Positions 8,106 through 17,798 of a stretch of DNA of 64,000 nucleotides are shown piece after piece (position 1 is the stretch's first letter; each line of letters opens with the position of its first letter). Source of the stretch: Roseimarinus sediminis (GTDB lineage: Bacteria; Bacteroidota; Bacteroidia; Bacteroidales; Prolixibacteraceae); assembly GCF_050433125.1 (NCBI RefSeq), contig NZ_JBNPXV010000007.1:1-64000 (forward strand), written 5' to 3'. The position numbers and the translations under genes are program-made. The notes beneath the pieces are model-generated. The model ran no database searches and had not been told where the DNA came from. It saw only the letters and a program-made list of their open reading frames with translations.

Positions 8106-10610
8106 ATGAACCGAATTTTTTACTTACTCATCCTTGTCGTTTTTTTTGCAACCAGCCATGACACTTTCGGGCAAACCAGCAATGCCACTTTGTTTGGTGT
8201 TGTGCGTGATGAAGCGGGCAAGCCGGTTGAAATGGTCAATGTAGCGCTAAAAAACTATCCTTTTGGAACAGTAAGTAACCGCAAAGGCGAATACCTGCTA
8301 AGGGTTCCTACCGGAAGGGAGATTGTAGTCGGTTTTTCATCACTGGGTTATGAGCTTGCAGAAATTAAGATCACCCTGAGTTCTGATGAAAACCATGAGT
8401 ACAATGTGACACTTAAAGCCAAAAGTGAGGCGCTCGATGAAGTGGTGGTCACCGATCGGGCCCAGACATCGGGCAACATTGTACGAATTGATCCGAGAGG
8501 AGTTGACGCGCTGCCAAGTGCCGGAATGGGAAGTGTTGAAGGCATTATTTCGACGCTGCCCGGGGTGAATTCGACCAATGAACTAAGTAATCAGTATTCG
8601 GTAAGGGGAGGGAATTTTGATGAAAACCTGGTGTATGTAAACGACATAGAAGTTTACCGACCTTATCTGATCAGGGCAGGTCAGCAGGAAGGGCTGAGTT
8701 TTGTCAACACCGACATGGTGTCGTCGATTGAGTTTTCGGCCGGGGGCTTCGATGCCAAATATGGAGATAAAATGTCGTCGGTGCTCGATATCAAATACCA
8801 CCGACCCACCGAGTTCAGTGCATCGGCTTCGCTCAGTCTGCTGGGTGCAAAAGCACATGTTGAAAACATCAGCAAGAACAAAAAATTTACCTACAACATG
8901 GGCATCAGGTACAAAACGTTTAGCTACATGCTGGGCTCACTCGAGGAAAAGGGATACTACAATCCATCCTTTATCGATTACCAGGGTTATTTTACCTATG
9001 CTTTGGGCAAAAAATCAGCCTTGACATTTTTAGGCACCGCATCGTCGAACAAATACCAGTTTGTTCCAACCCGGCGTGAAACCACCACCGGTGTATGGAA
9101 CGATCAGCGCAAACTGACTGTTTTGTTCGAGGGACAGGAGATTGATCGTTATCAGACTTATACCGGAGCACTTAGCTATTCCTATCAGCCCACAAAGGAG
9201 ACTTACCTGAAATTTACAGCTTCGGCGTTTAACACCAGCGAAAAGGAAACCTTCGACATCATTGGTTACTATCTGCTTAACGAAGTGCAGAAGGAAGGAA
9301 CCGAGGAGCAGGATGACAGTTCAATGAACATTGGAGTAGGGTATTACCACGAACATGGACGCAACTATCTTGATGCAACAGTAAAAAGTGTGGCGCATCG
9401 TGGCGGAGTGAAAAGCGACAATAACTTTTTGCAGTGGGGCGTAACCTTCAAACAGGAAGATGTTAACGACCGGATGAATGAATGGGAATACCGCGATTCG
9501 GCAGGTTATTCTTTGCCATATTCCCCCGAAAAAGTGGAGTTGTTTTACCGGGTAAAAACCTTGCACCAACACCAGGAACAACGTTACAGCGGTTTTGTGC
9601 AGAATTCCTACAGCTTTCCCGTCGATATTGGTACATTAATGCTTACCGGTGGAATCAGAGCCCATTACTGGACCTTTACCGATCTCTGGTCGGTCAGTCC
9701 GCGTTTTTCTGCTTCACTGGCTACGGGAATCGAGCGGGACATTATCGCCCGTTTGTCGATGGGATGGTACCATCAGCCGGCTTTTTACCGGGAAATAAAG
9801 GACATGGACGGCCATGTGAATTACGACATTCAAACACCACGTTCCTTCCAAACAGTAGCCGGAGTCGATTATTCGTTTATGGGTTGGGATCGTCCGTTCA
9901 GCTTGTCGTTTGAAACCTATTACAAGGCTTTGCGTAATCTGATTCCCTATCAGGTTGAAAATGTGCGTATCAGGTATTTGTCGGACGAAATTTCGAACGG
10001 TTATGCCTATGGAGCCGACCTGAAAATCAATGGGGAATTTGTAAGTGGTACCCAGTCGTGGATCAGCATGTCGCTGATGAAAACCGAAGAAGATATTGAA
10101 GGTGATTTCTACTTTGCTGATTTTAACAGTGAGGGAGAAAGAATTTTTCACGGGATTACTGAGAATGATGAAGTTGTAGTAACACGAAAGATTGAACCTG
10201 GTTATATCCCACGACCGACCGATCAGCGTTTTAAATTCAGCATGTATTTTCAGGATTACCTTCCCGGACTGCCTGCCTATCAGCTGCATTTGATTGGCCA
10301 TTTCATTACCGGGGCACCTTATGGGATGCCACGTAGTGAGCGCCATACCCAGATAGCAAGAATCGAAAGTTATAAACGGGTTGACATAGGTTTAACGCGC
10401 TCGCTGGTGAGTAAAGGTAAAAACCTTACGGCCTGGACCTTTCTGAATCAGTTCAGGGAGTTGGATCTCAGTTTTGAAATATTCAACCTGATGGATCTCG
10501 ATAATGTATCTTCTTATTTCTTTGTTTCAGATATTTATGGAAACAATCATTCCATACCCAACCGCTTAACCGGAATTACTTTCAATCTGAAGCTTGCGGC
10601 AGAGTTTTAA
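8106..10610 (+). CDS. TonB-dependent outer-membrane receptor
   Basis: About 834 residues from the ATG at 8106 (an upstream in-frame ATG at 8076 would put ten extra residues before a good signal peptide, so 8106 is preferred). After the signal peptide (MNRIFYLLILVVFFATS) comes a carboxypeptidase-D-like regulatory domain (about 25-110, LFGVVRDEAGKPVEMVNVAL), then the plug (about 120-230, DALPSAGMGSVEGIISTLPG and YSVRGGNFDENLVYVND), then the barrel, ending in a terminal strand with C-terminal Phe (LKLAAEF) as expected for outer-membrane insertion. No SusD partner is adjacent, so the ligand (metal chelate, vitamin, peptide or glycan) cannot be told. The gene converges with an NAD(P)-binding protein gene with only four bases between the stops. 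Confidence 0.92.
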   Translation: MNRIFYLLILVVFFATSHDTFGQTSNATLFGVVRDEAGKPVEMVNVALKNYPFGTVSNRKGEYLLRVPTGREIVVGFSSLGYELAEIKITLSSDENHEYNVTLKAKSEALDEVVVTDRAQTSGNIVRIDPRGVDALPSAGMGSVEGIISTLPGVNSTNELSNQYSVRGGNFDENLVYVNDIEVYRPYLIRAGQQEGLSFVNTDMVSSIEFSAGGFDAKYGDKMSSVLDIKYHRPTEFSASASLSLLGAKAHVENISKNKKFTYNMGIRYKTFSYMLGSLEEKGYYNPSFIDYQGYFTYALGKKSALTFLGTASSNKYQFVPTRRETTTGVWNDQRKLTVLFEGQEIDRYQTYTGALSYSYQPTKETYLKFTASAFNTSEKETFDIIGYYLLNEVQKEGTEEQDDSSMNIGVGYYHEHGRNYLDATVKSVAHRGGVKSDNNFLQWGVTFKQEDVNDRMNEWEYRDSAGYSLPYSPEKVELFYRVKTLHQHQEQRYSGFVQNSYSFPVDIGTLMLTGGIRAHYWTFTDLWSVSPRFSASLATGIERDIIARLSMGWYHQPAFYREIKDMDGHVNYDIQTPRSFQTVAGVDYSFMGWDRPFSLSFETYYKALRNLIPYQVENVRIRYLSDEISNGYAYGADLKINGEFVSGTQSWISMSLMKTEEDIEGDFYFADFNSEGERIFHGITENDEVVVTRKIEPGYIPRPTDQRFKFSMYFQDYLPGLPAYQLHLIGHFITGAPYGMPRSERHTQIARIESYKRVDIGLTRSLVSKGKNLTAWTFLNQFRELDLSFEIFNLMDLDNVSSYFFVSDIYGNNHSIPNRLTGITFNLKLAAEF

Positions 10611-10614
10611 GCCC

Positions 10615-11262
10615 TTAGTAGGCCTGTATTTCGTCCGATTCGATGGTAAGTATTTCTTTCTCTGTCCTTCGGGCCAGTACCATCATGCAGCGTGCAATTT
10701 GTGCTGCTGCTATCGGTCTCATTTTTCTCAGTTTACCAATCATTAGCGGACTAAATGCCTTGTATAGGTAGTAGCCCATTTCTTCGGCCAGTCTGCTTTC
10801 TTCACGTTTTCCGGTGATCAGCGATGGTCTTACAATATAAATACTTTCAACGCCCGACTTTTTCACCGCTTCTTCCATTTGTCCCTTGGTACGCATATAG
10901 AAAAAGGGTGACTTATGACTGGCTCCCTGCGAACTAACCACTAAAAAGCGCCTTACCCTGTGGGCCGAACACCATTTGGCAAGATTCAGAACGTAGTGAT
11001 AATCAACTTTCAGCTGTCCTTCTTTTCCTGCCTTTTTAACCGTGGTTCCCAGGGCACAAAAACAATCATCAATCTTTTCAGCAACTTTTAGCGCCTCCAG
11101 CTGATCAAAATCAATGATTCTGTTTTCAAGTTTTGGGTGCTTGATGTTCATTTTTCGGCGTGAAAGAACCAGTACCTTCTTGTATTGATTGTTTTTAATT
11201 AATTCTTCGACCAGATGCAGGCCGACCAGGCCCGTGGCACCTGCTACCAATGCTGTTTTCAT
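10615..11262 (-). CDS. NAD(P)-binding Rossmann protein, HTATIP2/NmrA-like
   Basis: A 215-residue protein with an N-terminal nucleotide-binding motif (TALVAGATGLVGLHLVEEL), a following acidic/basic strand end (VLVLSRRK) and a core YMRTKGQMEEAVKKSG segment where SDR-like enzymes have the Tyr-x3-Lys pair (here Y-x3-K is YMRTK). The IVRPSLITGKREESR region is typical of the oxidoreductase HTATIP2 group. The substrate is unknown. It follows batE on the same strand with a six-base gap and could be its last co-transcribed gene. Confidence 0.8.
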   Translation of the reverse strand: MKTALVAGATGLVGLHLVEELIKNNQYKKVLVLSRRKMNIKHPKLENRIIDFDQLEALKVAEKIDDCFCALGTTVKKAGKEGQLKVDYHYVLNLAKWCSAHRVRRFLVVSSQGASHKSPFFYMRTKGQMEEAVKKSGVESIYIVRPSLITGKREESRLAEEMGYYLYKAFSPLMIGKLRKMRPIAAAQIARCMMVLARRTEKEILTIESDEIQAY

Positions 11263-11268
11263 TTGTGA

Positions 11269-12021
11269 TTAGATTATTTGTAAGACACTTTGCTTTACCC
11301 AGCCGCTGTTTCCATCTTCAAGCCTGATTTCATACCATTCGTTCAGCTCGTCGGAGATAGTAACTTTTAAGCCTTCGTGAATTACAAACAAATCGGTACC
11401 ACTTTCAGCTGGCGATGCTTTTACGGTAACAGTAGGAGTGAAAATAATGGCATGCTGATGGTCGATGGTTTGTAAATACTGTTTCCGGGCCATCGAAAAG
11501 GAGAAAAGCGCTAGTACCAGCATGAAAACAGCCAGCATAAAACCTGTTTTTCTTACCGTCTGAACCCTCGAAAAGAGGTACAGTGCAGCGAGAATGAGCA
11601 TCAAAATAAAGCTGCCAATACTTATTACGGCCCATTCATCGCTTTTTAGCAGGTCGGCCATCGTTTCGAACCACTTCACAAAAAATGGCTGCGGCAGTGC
11701 TTCTATTTTGTCAACTACAAACTGGTTCGCCAGTTCAAGATTAAACAGGATGTCTTCGTTCGAAGGATCAAGCAGACGGGCCCTTTCATAATTCAGTATG
11801 GCCCGGGTGGGCTGATTGCTTTTGAAATAAGCATTTCCCAGGTTGTAATAAAGCGCTGCCGATTCGTATCCGCTGTCAATAATATTTTCATAGCTGTTAA
11901 TGGCTGCTTCGTAGGCTTCGCCGGCATAAAGCTGATTGGCTTTTTGCAGCGAATCGGCCGGTGTGGCCCATGCAAAAAAAGCAGTAAAAAGAAACAGGGT
12001 GGTGTTGATCAGTTTGTTCAT
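11269..12021 (-). CDS. batE: BatE, TPR and SH3 protein of the aerotolerance operon
   Basis: About 250 residues from the ATG at 12021, which leads straight into a signal peptide (MNKLINTTLFLFTAFFAWA) and begins four bases after the batD stop; an upstream in-frame start at 12060 would overlap batD and is less likely. Residues about 20-110 hold two or three TPR units (YEAAINSYENIIDSGYES, AALYYNLGNAYFKSNQ). Two membrane helices follow (about 125-185), then a C-terminal SH3-like domain (VKASPAESGTDLF through SGWVKQSVLQII). The Bat proteins of Bacteroides were linked to oxygen tolerance; their molecular role is a membrane complex with the MoxR ATPase. It is the last gene of the bat operon. Confidence 0.88.
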   Translation of the reverse strand: MNKLINTTLFLFTAFFAWATPADSLQKANQLYAGEAYEAAINSYENIIDSGYESAALYYNLGNAYFKSNQPTRAILNYERARLLDPSNEDILFNLELANQFVVDKIEALPQPFFVKWFETMADLLKSDEWAVISIGSFILMLILAALYLFSRVQTVRKTGFMLAVFMLVLALFSFSMARKQYLQTIDHQHAIIFTPTVTVKASPAESGTDLFVIHEGLKVTISDELNEWYEIRLEDGNSGWVKQSVLQII

Positions 12022-12025
12022 GATC

Positions 12026-13837
12026 CTACTTTTTACGAATTTGTTTTTCAAATTTACCAATCATTTCTTCACCTTTTTTGTATAACTCGGCAACCGACTG
12101 GTCGACAGCTGAAGGTGCAAAACGAGCCATCTCGCAGGTGTCGATCAGCTGCATGAATTCATCAATGGTGCTGTTGTCGACATTGTGAGAACTTAAAGTG
12201 CTGCGGGCATTATCGCGACTCAATTCCGATATGGGTAAATTGAGTTTGTCGCTTAAATAGCCCCAAAATGCTTTAAGTAAGGCTTCATAGAAATCGTCGG
12301 TATTGTTGTTTTTGGCACAAAGCGAAGCTGCCTTCAGGTGTTTACGGGCAATTTTGCTCGCTTTTTTGTTGCGCATCAACGCTGCATTGGCATTTTCGCG
12401 CGCTTTTTTCCTTAAAACAAGTACCAGAATAATAAACAGCAGCAAGGAGATCACATACATTAACCAGAATTGCAGCGAAGCAAAGAAATGGTCGCCAAAA
12501 GGCCTGAGTTGAATGTTGGCTGTATTAATATAGCGGATGTCCTGACCAATAAAGCGCACATCTTCTTTCGAAATCGAACTCACCACTGTAGTATGCTGAT
12601 CATCGGCTCCCTTTTCAACCTTTATCGCGAATTCACGTGTATTCAATGTGACGTATTTCTTTGTTCCGGGATCGAAATAAACAAAGGGAAGCGAAGGAAT
12701 AATGAATTCGCCGGCAAATCGGGGGATCACCACCTGTTCAAAAGTGGTTGTTCCTGTCAGACCGGCATCAGTGGCCCTGATGTTGTAGGTGGTATTGGGA
12801 TCATACACCTCAAAGTCGGGCGGAAAATTGTATTTAAATGCCGAAAGGTGTTTGAGGTTGCCACTGCCTTCAATCTGTGTTCTGAGGGTAATGGCTTCGT
12901 TGGCTTTTATTTCCTGCTTGTTGATGCTTGATTGCAGGCTGAATTTCCCAACCGCTCCCGAAAAGCCTGCCGGTGCAGGAGGTAAATCTTTCACCGTGAT
13001 GCTTACCCGTTCGCTACTAGCTTTGGTCCTTACATTTTGCACCGATCCAAAGAAATCGTCGAAGATGCTTTGTGGCTGCACGCGCTGCTGCACGTCGAAA
13101 ATCATTTCGGCCGGTTCGATGGTGAGCCTGCCGCTTTGTTGCGGAATGAGTATTTTTTTCTGCAGGGTGTATACATTGTAAATAATTCCGTCGACTGCTT
13201 CTCGGGTGCGTGTCTGATCGGCCTGGGGCAGATCAATATCCTGGGTCCAGAAGCCTTCAAACGAGGGCATGCTTTGATCGACAACCGAAAGCCCCACACG
13301 ACTGTATAACTTGAAGGTGGCCATGATCATTTCACCTTTAAAAACGGTTTTCTTATCTGTTTCAAAGCGAATAAACAGTTGTTCACTGCTAATGGCAGCA
13401 TCGTTGCTGTTTTGTTGTGCACCCTGAGTCGATCCGCCACCTGTAGTGGCAGGCTGACGTCCCTGAATTACCTTTATGCTGAGTGCATTGGATTGATATC
13501 TTTTTTTGCCTGAACTAATGGTCGCAGGTGACAGCGTGTAGCTTCCTTCCTGGCTGGCCTGCAGGATATAGGTGTAGCTGTAGTTGACCGACTGGGTCAT
13601 CTTCCCGTTAATGCTTTGAAAACTCCGGCTGGATGAAACACTGGGCCCCATCAGGATGTCGAAATTGGCCAGTTCGGGCATGCGTAAATCTTCTCCTTTG
13701 GCATTGAGTGAAAGCGTCAGGCTGAACTGTTCTCCCACCGTAACAATTTCGGGTGCCGACATGGTAAAACGTACCTCATCGGCCCGGCCCATGATTCCGG
13801 TGAACAACAATACGATGAATAATAATTTCCTTATCAT
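12026..13837 (-). CDS. batD: BatD, aerotolerance operon protein
   Basis: About 603 residues from the ATG at 13837, chosen because it opens the signal peptide (MIRKLLFIVLLFTGIMGRA); the longer frame to 13906 adds 23 residues without signal character. The large periplasmic part consists of beta-rich repeats typical of BatD (VRFTMSAPEIVTVGEQFSL, PPAPAGFSGAVGKFSL). One membrane helix lies near residue 455 (WLMYVISLLLFIILVLVL), followed by a basic helical cytoplasmic tail of about 130 residues. In the family it is thought to be a membrane scaffold for the BatA/BatB von Willebrand proteins. It lies 83 bases after batC. Confidence 0.9.
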   Translation of the reverse strand: MIRKLLFIVLLFTGIMGRADEVRFTMSAPEIVTVGEQFSLTLSLNAKGEDLRMPELANFDILMGPSVSSSRSFQSINGKMTQSVNYSYTYILQASQEGSYTLSPATISSGKKRYQSNALSIKVIQGRQPATTGGGSTQGAQQNSNDAAISSEQLFIRFETDKKTVFKGEMIMATFKLYSRVGLSVVDQSMPSFEGFWTQDIDLPQADQTRTREAVDGIIYNVYTLQKKILIPQQSGRLTIEPAEMIFDVQQRVQPQSIFDDFFGSVQNVRTKASSERVSITVKDLPPAPAGFSGAVGKFSLQSSINKQEIKANEAITLRTQIEGSGNLKHLSAFKYNFPPDFEVYDPNTTYNIRATDAGLTGTTTFEQVVIPRFAGEFIIPSLPFVYFDPGTKKYVTLNTREFAIKVEKGADDQHTTVVSSISKEDVRFIGQDIRYINTANIQLRPFGDHFFASLQFWLMYVISLLLFIILVLVLRKKARENANAALMRNKKASKIARKHLKAASLCAKNNNTDDFYEALLKAFWGYLSDKLNLPISELSRDNARSTLSSHNVDNSTIDEFMQLIDTCEMARFAPSAVDQSVAELYKKGEEMIGKFEKQIRKK

Positions 13838-13920
13838 GATGATTGTTTGTATGCTACAAAAATATAAAACTAGCTTCAATAATTGACCGTGAAAAGCCTT
13901 TTGCAAACCGCACGATAAAA

Positions 13921-14700
13921 CTACCAGTCGATTTCAGGCTGGTTTGTTTTGGCCTTTGCTGCCTCGGCTTTCTTCACTTTTTCCTGAGTCTCTTTTTCAT
14001 CGTTCTGAAGTGCTTTCAGCATTTGCTCGGCACTTTGTTTTGATATTTTGGGTTGTTGCTGATTTTGTTGCTGCTGCTGATCCTGCTGATCTTTGTTTTG
14101 ATCCTGGTTCTGATCCTGCTGGTCCTTATTTTGATCCTGCTGGTCTTTATTTTGATCCTGCTGATCCTTGTTCTGATCTTTATTCTGTTCCTGATTTTGA
14201 TCCTTATTCTGATCCTGGTTTTGTTGCTGCTGTTCTTGTTGCTGTTTCATTCGTCGTGCAAATTCCAGGTTGTATTTTGCCTCGAGATCGGAAGGATTGT
14301 TGCGCAAGGCATTTTTGTAAGCCTCGATGCTTTCGTCGAGTTTCTGCTGGGCCAGCATGGCATTGCCGTAGTTGAACCAGACTTTGGCCTTGTCCTCCTT
14401 ATTGACTGAAAGTTCGAGTGTTTGCTCAAACTGAGTGGCAGCCTCGGCCATTTTTTGTTGCTTGAACTGGGCATTACCAATGTTGAACTGTGCTTTCAGG
14501 TCGTTGGGCTTTTTATCGAGTGCTTTCCGGTATTCCACTTCGGCATTGGCAAAACTCAGCGAATCGATGGCTGTTGAATCACTGTTTTCGATACCCTGTC
14601 GGTAAAGATCATTTCCCTTGCGGATGAACTTTCGTTCTTTTTGACCCAACACCGTGATGGAAATGGTGGCAAACACTAAAATGAGCATATATCGTTTCAT
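13921..14700 (-). CDS. batC: BatC, TPR protein with Q/D/N/K-rich linker
   Basis: A 259-residue secreted or membrane-attached protein. A signal peptide (MKRYMLILVFATISITVLG) is followed by three TPR motifs (about 45-160: VEYRKALDKKPNDLKAQFNI, WFNYGNAMLAQQKLDESIEA, YKNALRNNPSDLEAKYNLEF). Residues about 160-220 are a low-complexity linker built from DQNKDQ- and QDQNQ-type repeats, and the last 40 residues are a charged helix. The repetitive linker DNA is prone to unit gain or loss, so its length may differ between strains. It lies between batB (18 bases upstream) and batD. Confidence 0.9.
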   Translation of the reverse strand: MKRYMLILVFATISITVLGQKERKFIRKGNDLYRQGIENSDSTAIDSLSFANAEVEYRKALDKKPNDLKAQFNIGNAQFKQQKMAEAATQFEQTLELSVNKEDKAKVWFNYGNAMLAQQKLDESIEAYKNALRNNPSDLEAKYNLEFARRMKQQQEQQQQNQDQNKDQNQEQNKDQNKDQQDQNKDQQDQNKDQQDQNQDQNKDQQDQQQQQNQQQPKISKQSAEQMLKALQNDEKETQEKVKKAEAAKAKTNQPEIDW

Positions 14701-14718
14701 TCTTCTTCTGCTTTATTG

Positions 14719-15753
14719 TTATTTAAACAATTTTACGTTTTTCAGGTACTTGTTTTTCCGTTCGAGAATAATGAATTCGAGCACAAGCAAAATAAGGGCA
14801 ACAATGATGAAATAAAAGAACTGATCGTTGTATTCGGAATAGACCCTCGATTCGAGTTCGCTTTTTTCCATTTTGCTGATTTCGTCAAAGATATTATTGA
14901 TTCCAACCTCGGTATTGTTGGCTCTTACATAGGTGCCATTTCCGGCAGCTGCAATTTTCTGCAACATGTTTTCGTCGAGTTTGGTTACCACAATTTCACC
15001 GTCTTTATCCTTTCTGAATTCCTTTCTTCCATTGGCATCAATAACAGGAATGGGAGCACCTTGCGGAAGCCCCATGCCTATGGTGTGTACAATGATGTTG
15101 TTTTCGGCGGCCATTTTGGCCATCTCCACCGCATCGTCCTCGTGGTTTTCACCATCGGTAATGATGATGATGGCTTTGCTGCTTTCACTTTCGGGCGTAA
15201 ACGACTGCATGCCCAGTTCGATGGCCGACCCGATGGCAGTACCCTGACGGGGCACGATGGAGGTATTGATGGTTGACATGAACAGTTTGGCCGAGGCATA
15301 GTCGGTGGTAATGGGCAATTGTGTATAGGCATCTCCGGCAAAGACAATGAGTCCGATTTTGTCATTGGTGAGCCTTTCGGTGAGCCGTGAGATAGCCATC
15401 TTAGCCCTTTCGAGCCGGTTGGGCTGAATGTCTTCGGCCATCATGCTGTTCGATACATCGAGTGCAATGATCAGCTCAATGCCCTCCCGTTTGATTTTCT
15501 GCAACTTTGAACCAAACTGAGGACGTGCAAGAGCGGTAATCAGAAAGGCCATGGCCAGCATTAGAATAAAGAATTTCCATCCTGGTCGGGCACCCGAGGC
15601 ATTGGGCATCAGTGGTGCCAGCATTTCGGGATTTCCAAAGCGCCTGAGTGCACTGTTTCGTTTTTTTCGAAATACAATATAGAGTACGATGAGAATTGGT
15701 ATGATTCCCAAGGCAGTTAAATATGCGGGATTGGCAAACCTGAACATTTCCAT
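14719..15753 (-). CDS. batB: BatB, von Willebrand factor A domain membrane protein
   Basis: A 344-residue protein with N-terminal membrane helices (about 10-30 and 58-78), a VWA domain (about 90-300) containing an intact MIDAS motif DVSNSM and the downstream Thr/Asp positions (GTAIGSAIELG, IIITDGENHEDDA), and a C-terminal helix (FFYFIIVALILLVLEFIIL). It binds a divalent metal and probably a protein partner on the periplasmic side. It is paired with BatA 33 bases upstream, as usual for the family. Confidence 0.93.
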   Translation of the reverse strand: MEMFRFANPAYLTALGIIPILIVLYIVFRKKRNSALRRFGNPEMLAPLMPNASGARPGWKFFILMLAMAFLITALARPQFGSKLQKIKREGIELIIALDVSNSMMAEDIQPNRLERAKMAISRLTERLTNDKIGLIVFAGDAYTQLPITTDYASAKLFMSTINTSIVPRQGTAIGSAIELGMQSFTPESESSKAIIIITDGENHEDDAVEMAKMAAENNIIVHTIGMGLPQGAPIPVIDANGRKEFRKDKDGEIVVTKLDENMLQKIAAAGNGTYVRANNTEVGINNIFDEISKMEKSELESRVYSEYNDQFFYFIIVALILLVLEFIILERKNKYLKNVKLFK

Positions 15754-15786
15754 GTAAGCAGTTTTTTCTGTTTTTAATAATTCATG

Positions 15787-16779
15787 CTACGGTATGTTTC
15801 TGAATACCGATATTTTCAAAAGAATTCCCAGTACCAGCAGTATCAATGCTGCCAGTGCGAAAGGTTGAAATTCTTCCTGCTTTTTGCTAAATTCCTTCAC
15901 TTCTATTTTTGACTTCTCCAGGGCATCAATTTCTTCATAAATCTGTTGAAGTTTTTCATTGTTGGTTGCCCTGAAGTATTTTCCTCCTGTAATGTCAGCA
16001 ATGCTTTGCAAGCCTTCTTCATCAATTTTTACCGGAACCTGTTGAATACGGGTACCAAAGGGAGTTTCAAAAGGATAGGGGGCGGTTCCTACCGTTCCAA
16101 CGCCAATGGTATAAACACGAATGCCAAAGGTTTTTGCAATCTCGGCGGCTGTGAGTGGCGGAATTTCACCACGGTTGTTCTCACCATCGGTGAGTAAAAT
16201 GACCACGCGGCTAATGGCATCGCTTTCCTTTAAACGATTCACCGCTGTTGCCAGCCCGTTGCCGATGGCTGTTCCGTCTTCGAGTATACCGGTACGGGTT
16301 TCGCGAAGCAGGTTGCTTACTACCGCATGATCGGTTGTCAAGGGGCACTGGGTAAACGATTCGCCGCTGAAAACTACCAGCCCGATCCGGTCGTAAGGCC
16401 TTCCGGCAATGAACTGAGTAGCCACATCTTTGGCTGCTTCAAGCCGGTCGGGTTTCAGGTCGCGGGCCAGCATACTTGTCGAAACGTCGACGGCCATCAC
16501 TATGTCAATCCCTTCGGTCGATACATTTTCCCAGTTCTCGGTCGATTGCGGACGGGCCAGTACAACAATCAGCAGTGCAAGTATCAGTACTCTGAAAATA
16601 AACAACAAATGTCGCAAATAGTGTTTCCAGGTTTTGGGTGCATTTTCAAGCCCCCTGATGGTACTTAGCTGCAAACTGGCACTGAACTTTTTCTGCCTGA
16701 ACAAATACCAGGCAATCATCGGGATCAGTCCCAATAAGAGATAAAACAGGTCGGGATGTGCGTAAGTATAGTTGAACAT
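15787..16779 (-). CDS. batA: BatA, von Willebrand factor A domain membrane protein
   Basis: A 330-residue paralogue of BatB with the same layout: N-terminal helices (about 10-25 and 56-75), VWA domain with MIDAS DVSTSM, GTAIGNGLATAVNRL and LLTDGENNRGE, then a C-terminal helix (PFALAALILLVLGILL). In the operon it follows an uncharacterised membrane protein by six bases. The two VWA proteins probably form a complex with BatC, BatD and BatE that is acted on by the MoxR ATPase (inference from family data). Confidence 0.93.
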   Translation of the reverse strand: MFNYTYAHPDLFYLLLGLIPMIAWYLFRQKKFSASLQLSTIRGLENAPKTWKHYLRHLLFIFRVLILALLIVVLARPQSTENWENVSTEGIDIVMAVDVSTSMLARDLKPDRLEAAKDVATQFIAGRPYDRIGLVVFSGESFTQCPLTTDHAVVSNLLRETRTGILEDGTAIGNGLATAVNRLKESDAISRVVILLTDGENNRGEIPPLTAAEIAKTFGIRVYTIGVGTVGTAPYPFETPFGTRIQQVPVKIDEEGLQSIADITGGKYFRATNNEKLQQIYEEIDALEKSKIEVKEFSKKQEEFQPFALAALILLVLGILLKISVFRNIP

Positions 16780-16785
16780 TTTTTT

Positions 16786-17796
16786 CTATTTTAAAGTCAC
16801 TTCATCTCCTTCACCTTCATCATTCGCCTCCGGCTTAAGTTCCTTTACCTCAAGCTTCGTTTGATTCACAAAGAAGTAGGCATTCACCAGGGTAAGATTA
16901 TTGTCGTCGGGCAGCGGTTCAAATTTGGCGAATTTCACCAGGTCGGCCGTGCTTAACAGGTTAACGAGGTTGTCGAAAACAGCTTTGTCAATCAAATCGT
17001 TGCGGTACTTAAAGGCAGCAATGATTTCGTCGGTGGTTAGTTCGGGTGCTCTGATCCCAAAACGGTCCTCGATGTAGTCGCGCAGCGTGTCGGTTACCTC
17101 GCTGTAAAACTGCTTTACATTGCCCTGTTGCCATATTTTCTGCTCCCTGATGCGGTCAAGTTCCCTGAGGGCTATGATGTGTGCCGGTTCTTTGGGCTTT
17201 TGTGGAAAAGCAAAAACAGGCTGATTGTTCTTTTTGCGTTTGATGGCATAGAGTATTAAGAAAATCAGTCCGGCAAGCAAAAGTGTACCAAAAATCCAGG
17301 GTGCTACTTCCTTGAAACTGACTGGTGCTTCGTAGGGATCCTTAATATCGATGGGGCCCTGCAGGGCGTTCATCAGCGAATCGAGTTTTGGCAGGGTAAA
17401 CACGTGCAGCATGGCAGCATTCGATGGCACCGAATCGCTCATCCCGTTGAAATTGAAAGAAAAGTAAAACGGTGGTATTTCGTGCCTTCCGGTATCGAAC
17501 GAGGTGATCAGAAAATCCTGAGACAATCTGAGCCTGTTATTTTCCAGCGGAATGGAATCAAGCTGCATGCGTTCAACAATTTCAACCGATTGAATTAGCG
17601 TATCGGCAGGCACCGGAAACAAGAATTCGATGCTGTCGGGAAATTCAATTTCAAGATGCAGTTTTACCTGATCACCAATCAGTATGATATTGCTGTCGAG
17701 TACTGCCCGTGTTTTGATTTCCTGAGCAAAGCCCGGAAAAAACCAAAACATGCTAAGTACAGCCAATATGCCTTTTATGAATGTTTTCTTCATCAT
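16786..17796 (-). CDS. Membrane protein of the bat operon, hypothetical
   Basis: A 336-residue protein always found between the DUF58 and BatA genes in this operon type, without a formal name. It has a signal peptide (FIKGILAVLSMFWFFPGFA), a beta-rich periplasmic domain (about 25-150), one membrane helix (about 166-186, PWIFGTLLLAGLIFLILYAI) and a helical cytoplasmic tail (about 200-336) with acidic end (EANDEGEGDEVTLK). This topology resembles DUF4381 and the C-terminal half of BatD. Two ATGs in a row (17796 and 17793) are possible starts. It is two bases from the DUF58 stop. Confidence 0.8.
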   Translation of the reverse strand: MMKKTFIKGILAVLSMFWFFPGFAQEIKTRAVLDSNIILIGDQVKLHLEIEFPDSIEFLFPVPADTLIQSVEIVERMQLDSIPLENNRLRLSQDFLITSFDTGRHEIPPFYFSFNFNGMSDSVPSNAAMLHVFTLPKLDSLMNALQGPIDIKDPYEAPVSFKEVAPWIFGTLLLAGLIFLILYAIKRKKNNQPVFAFPQKPKEPAHIIALRELDRIREQKIWQQGNVKQFYSEVTDTLRDYIEDRFGIRAPELTTDEIIAAFKYRNDLIDKAVFDNLVNLLSTADLVKFAKFEPLPDDNNLTLVNAYFFVNQTKLEVKELKPEANDEGEGDEVTLK

Positions 17797-17798
17797 TA

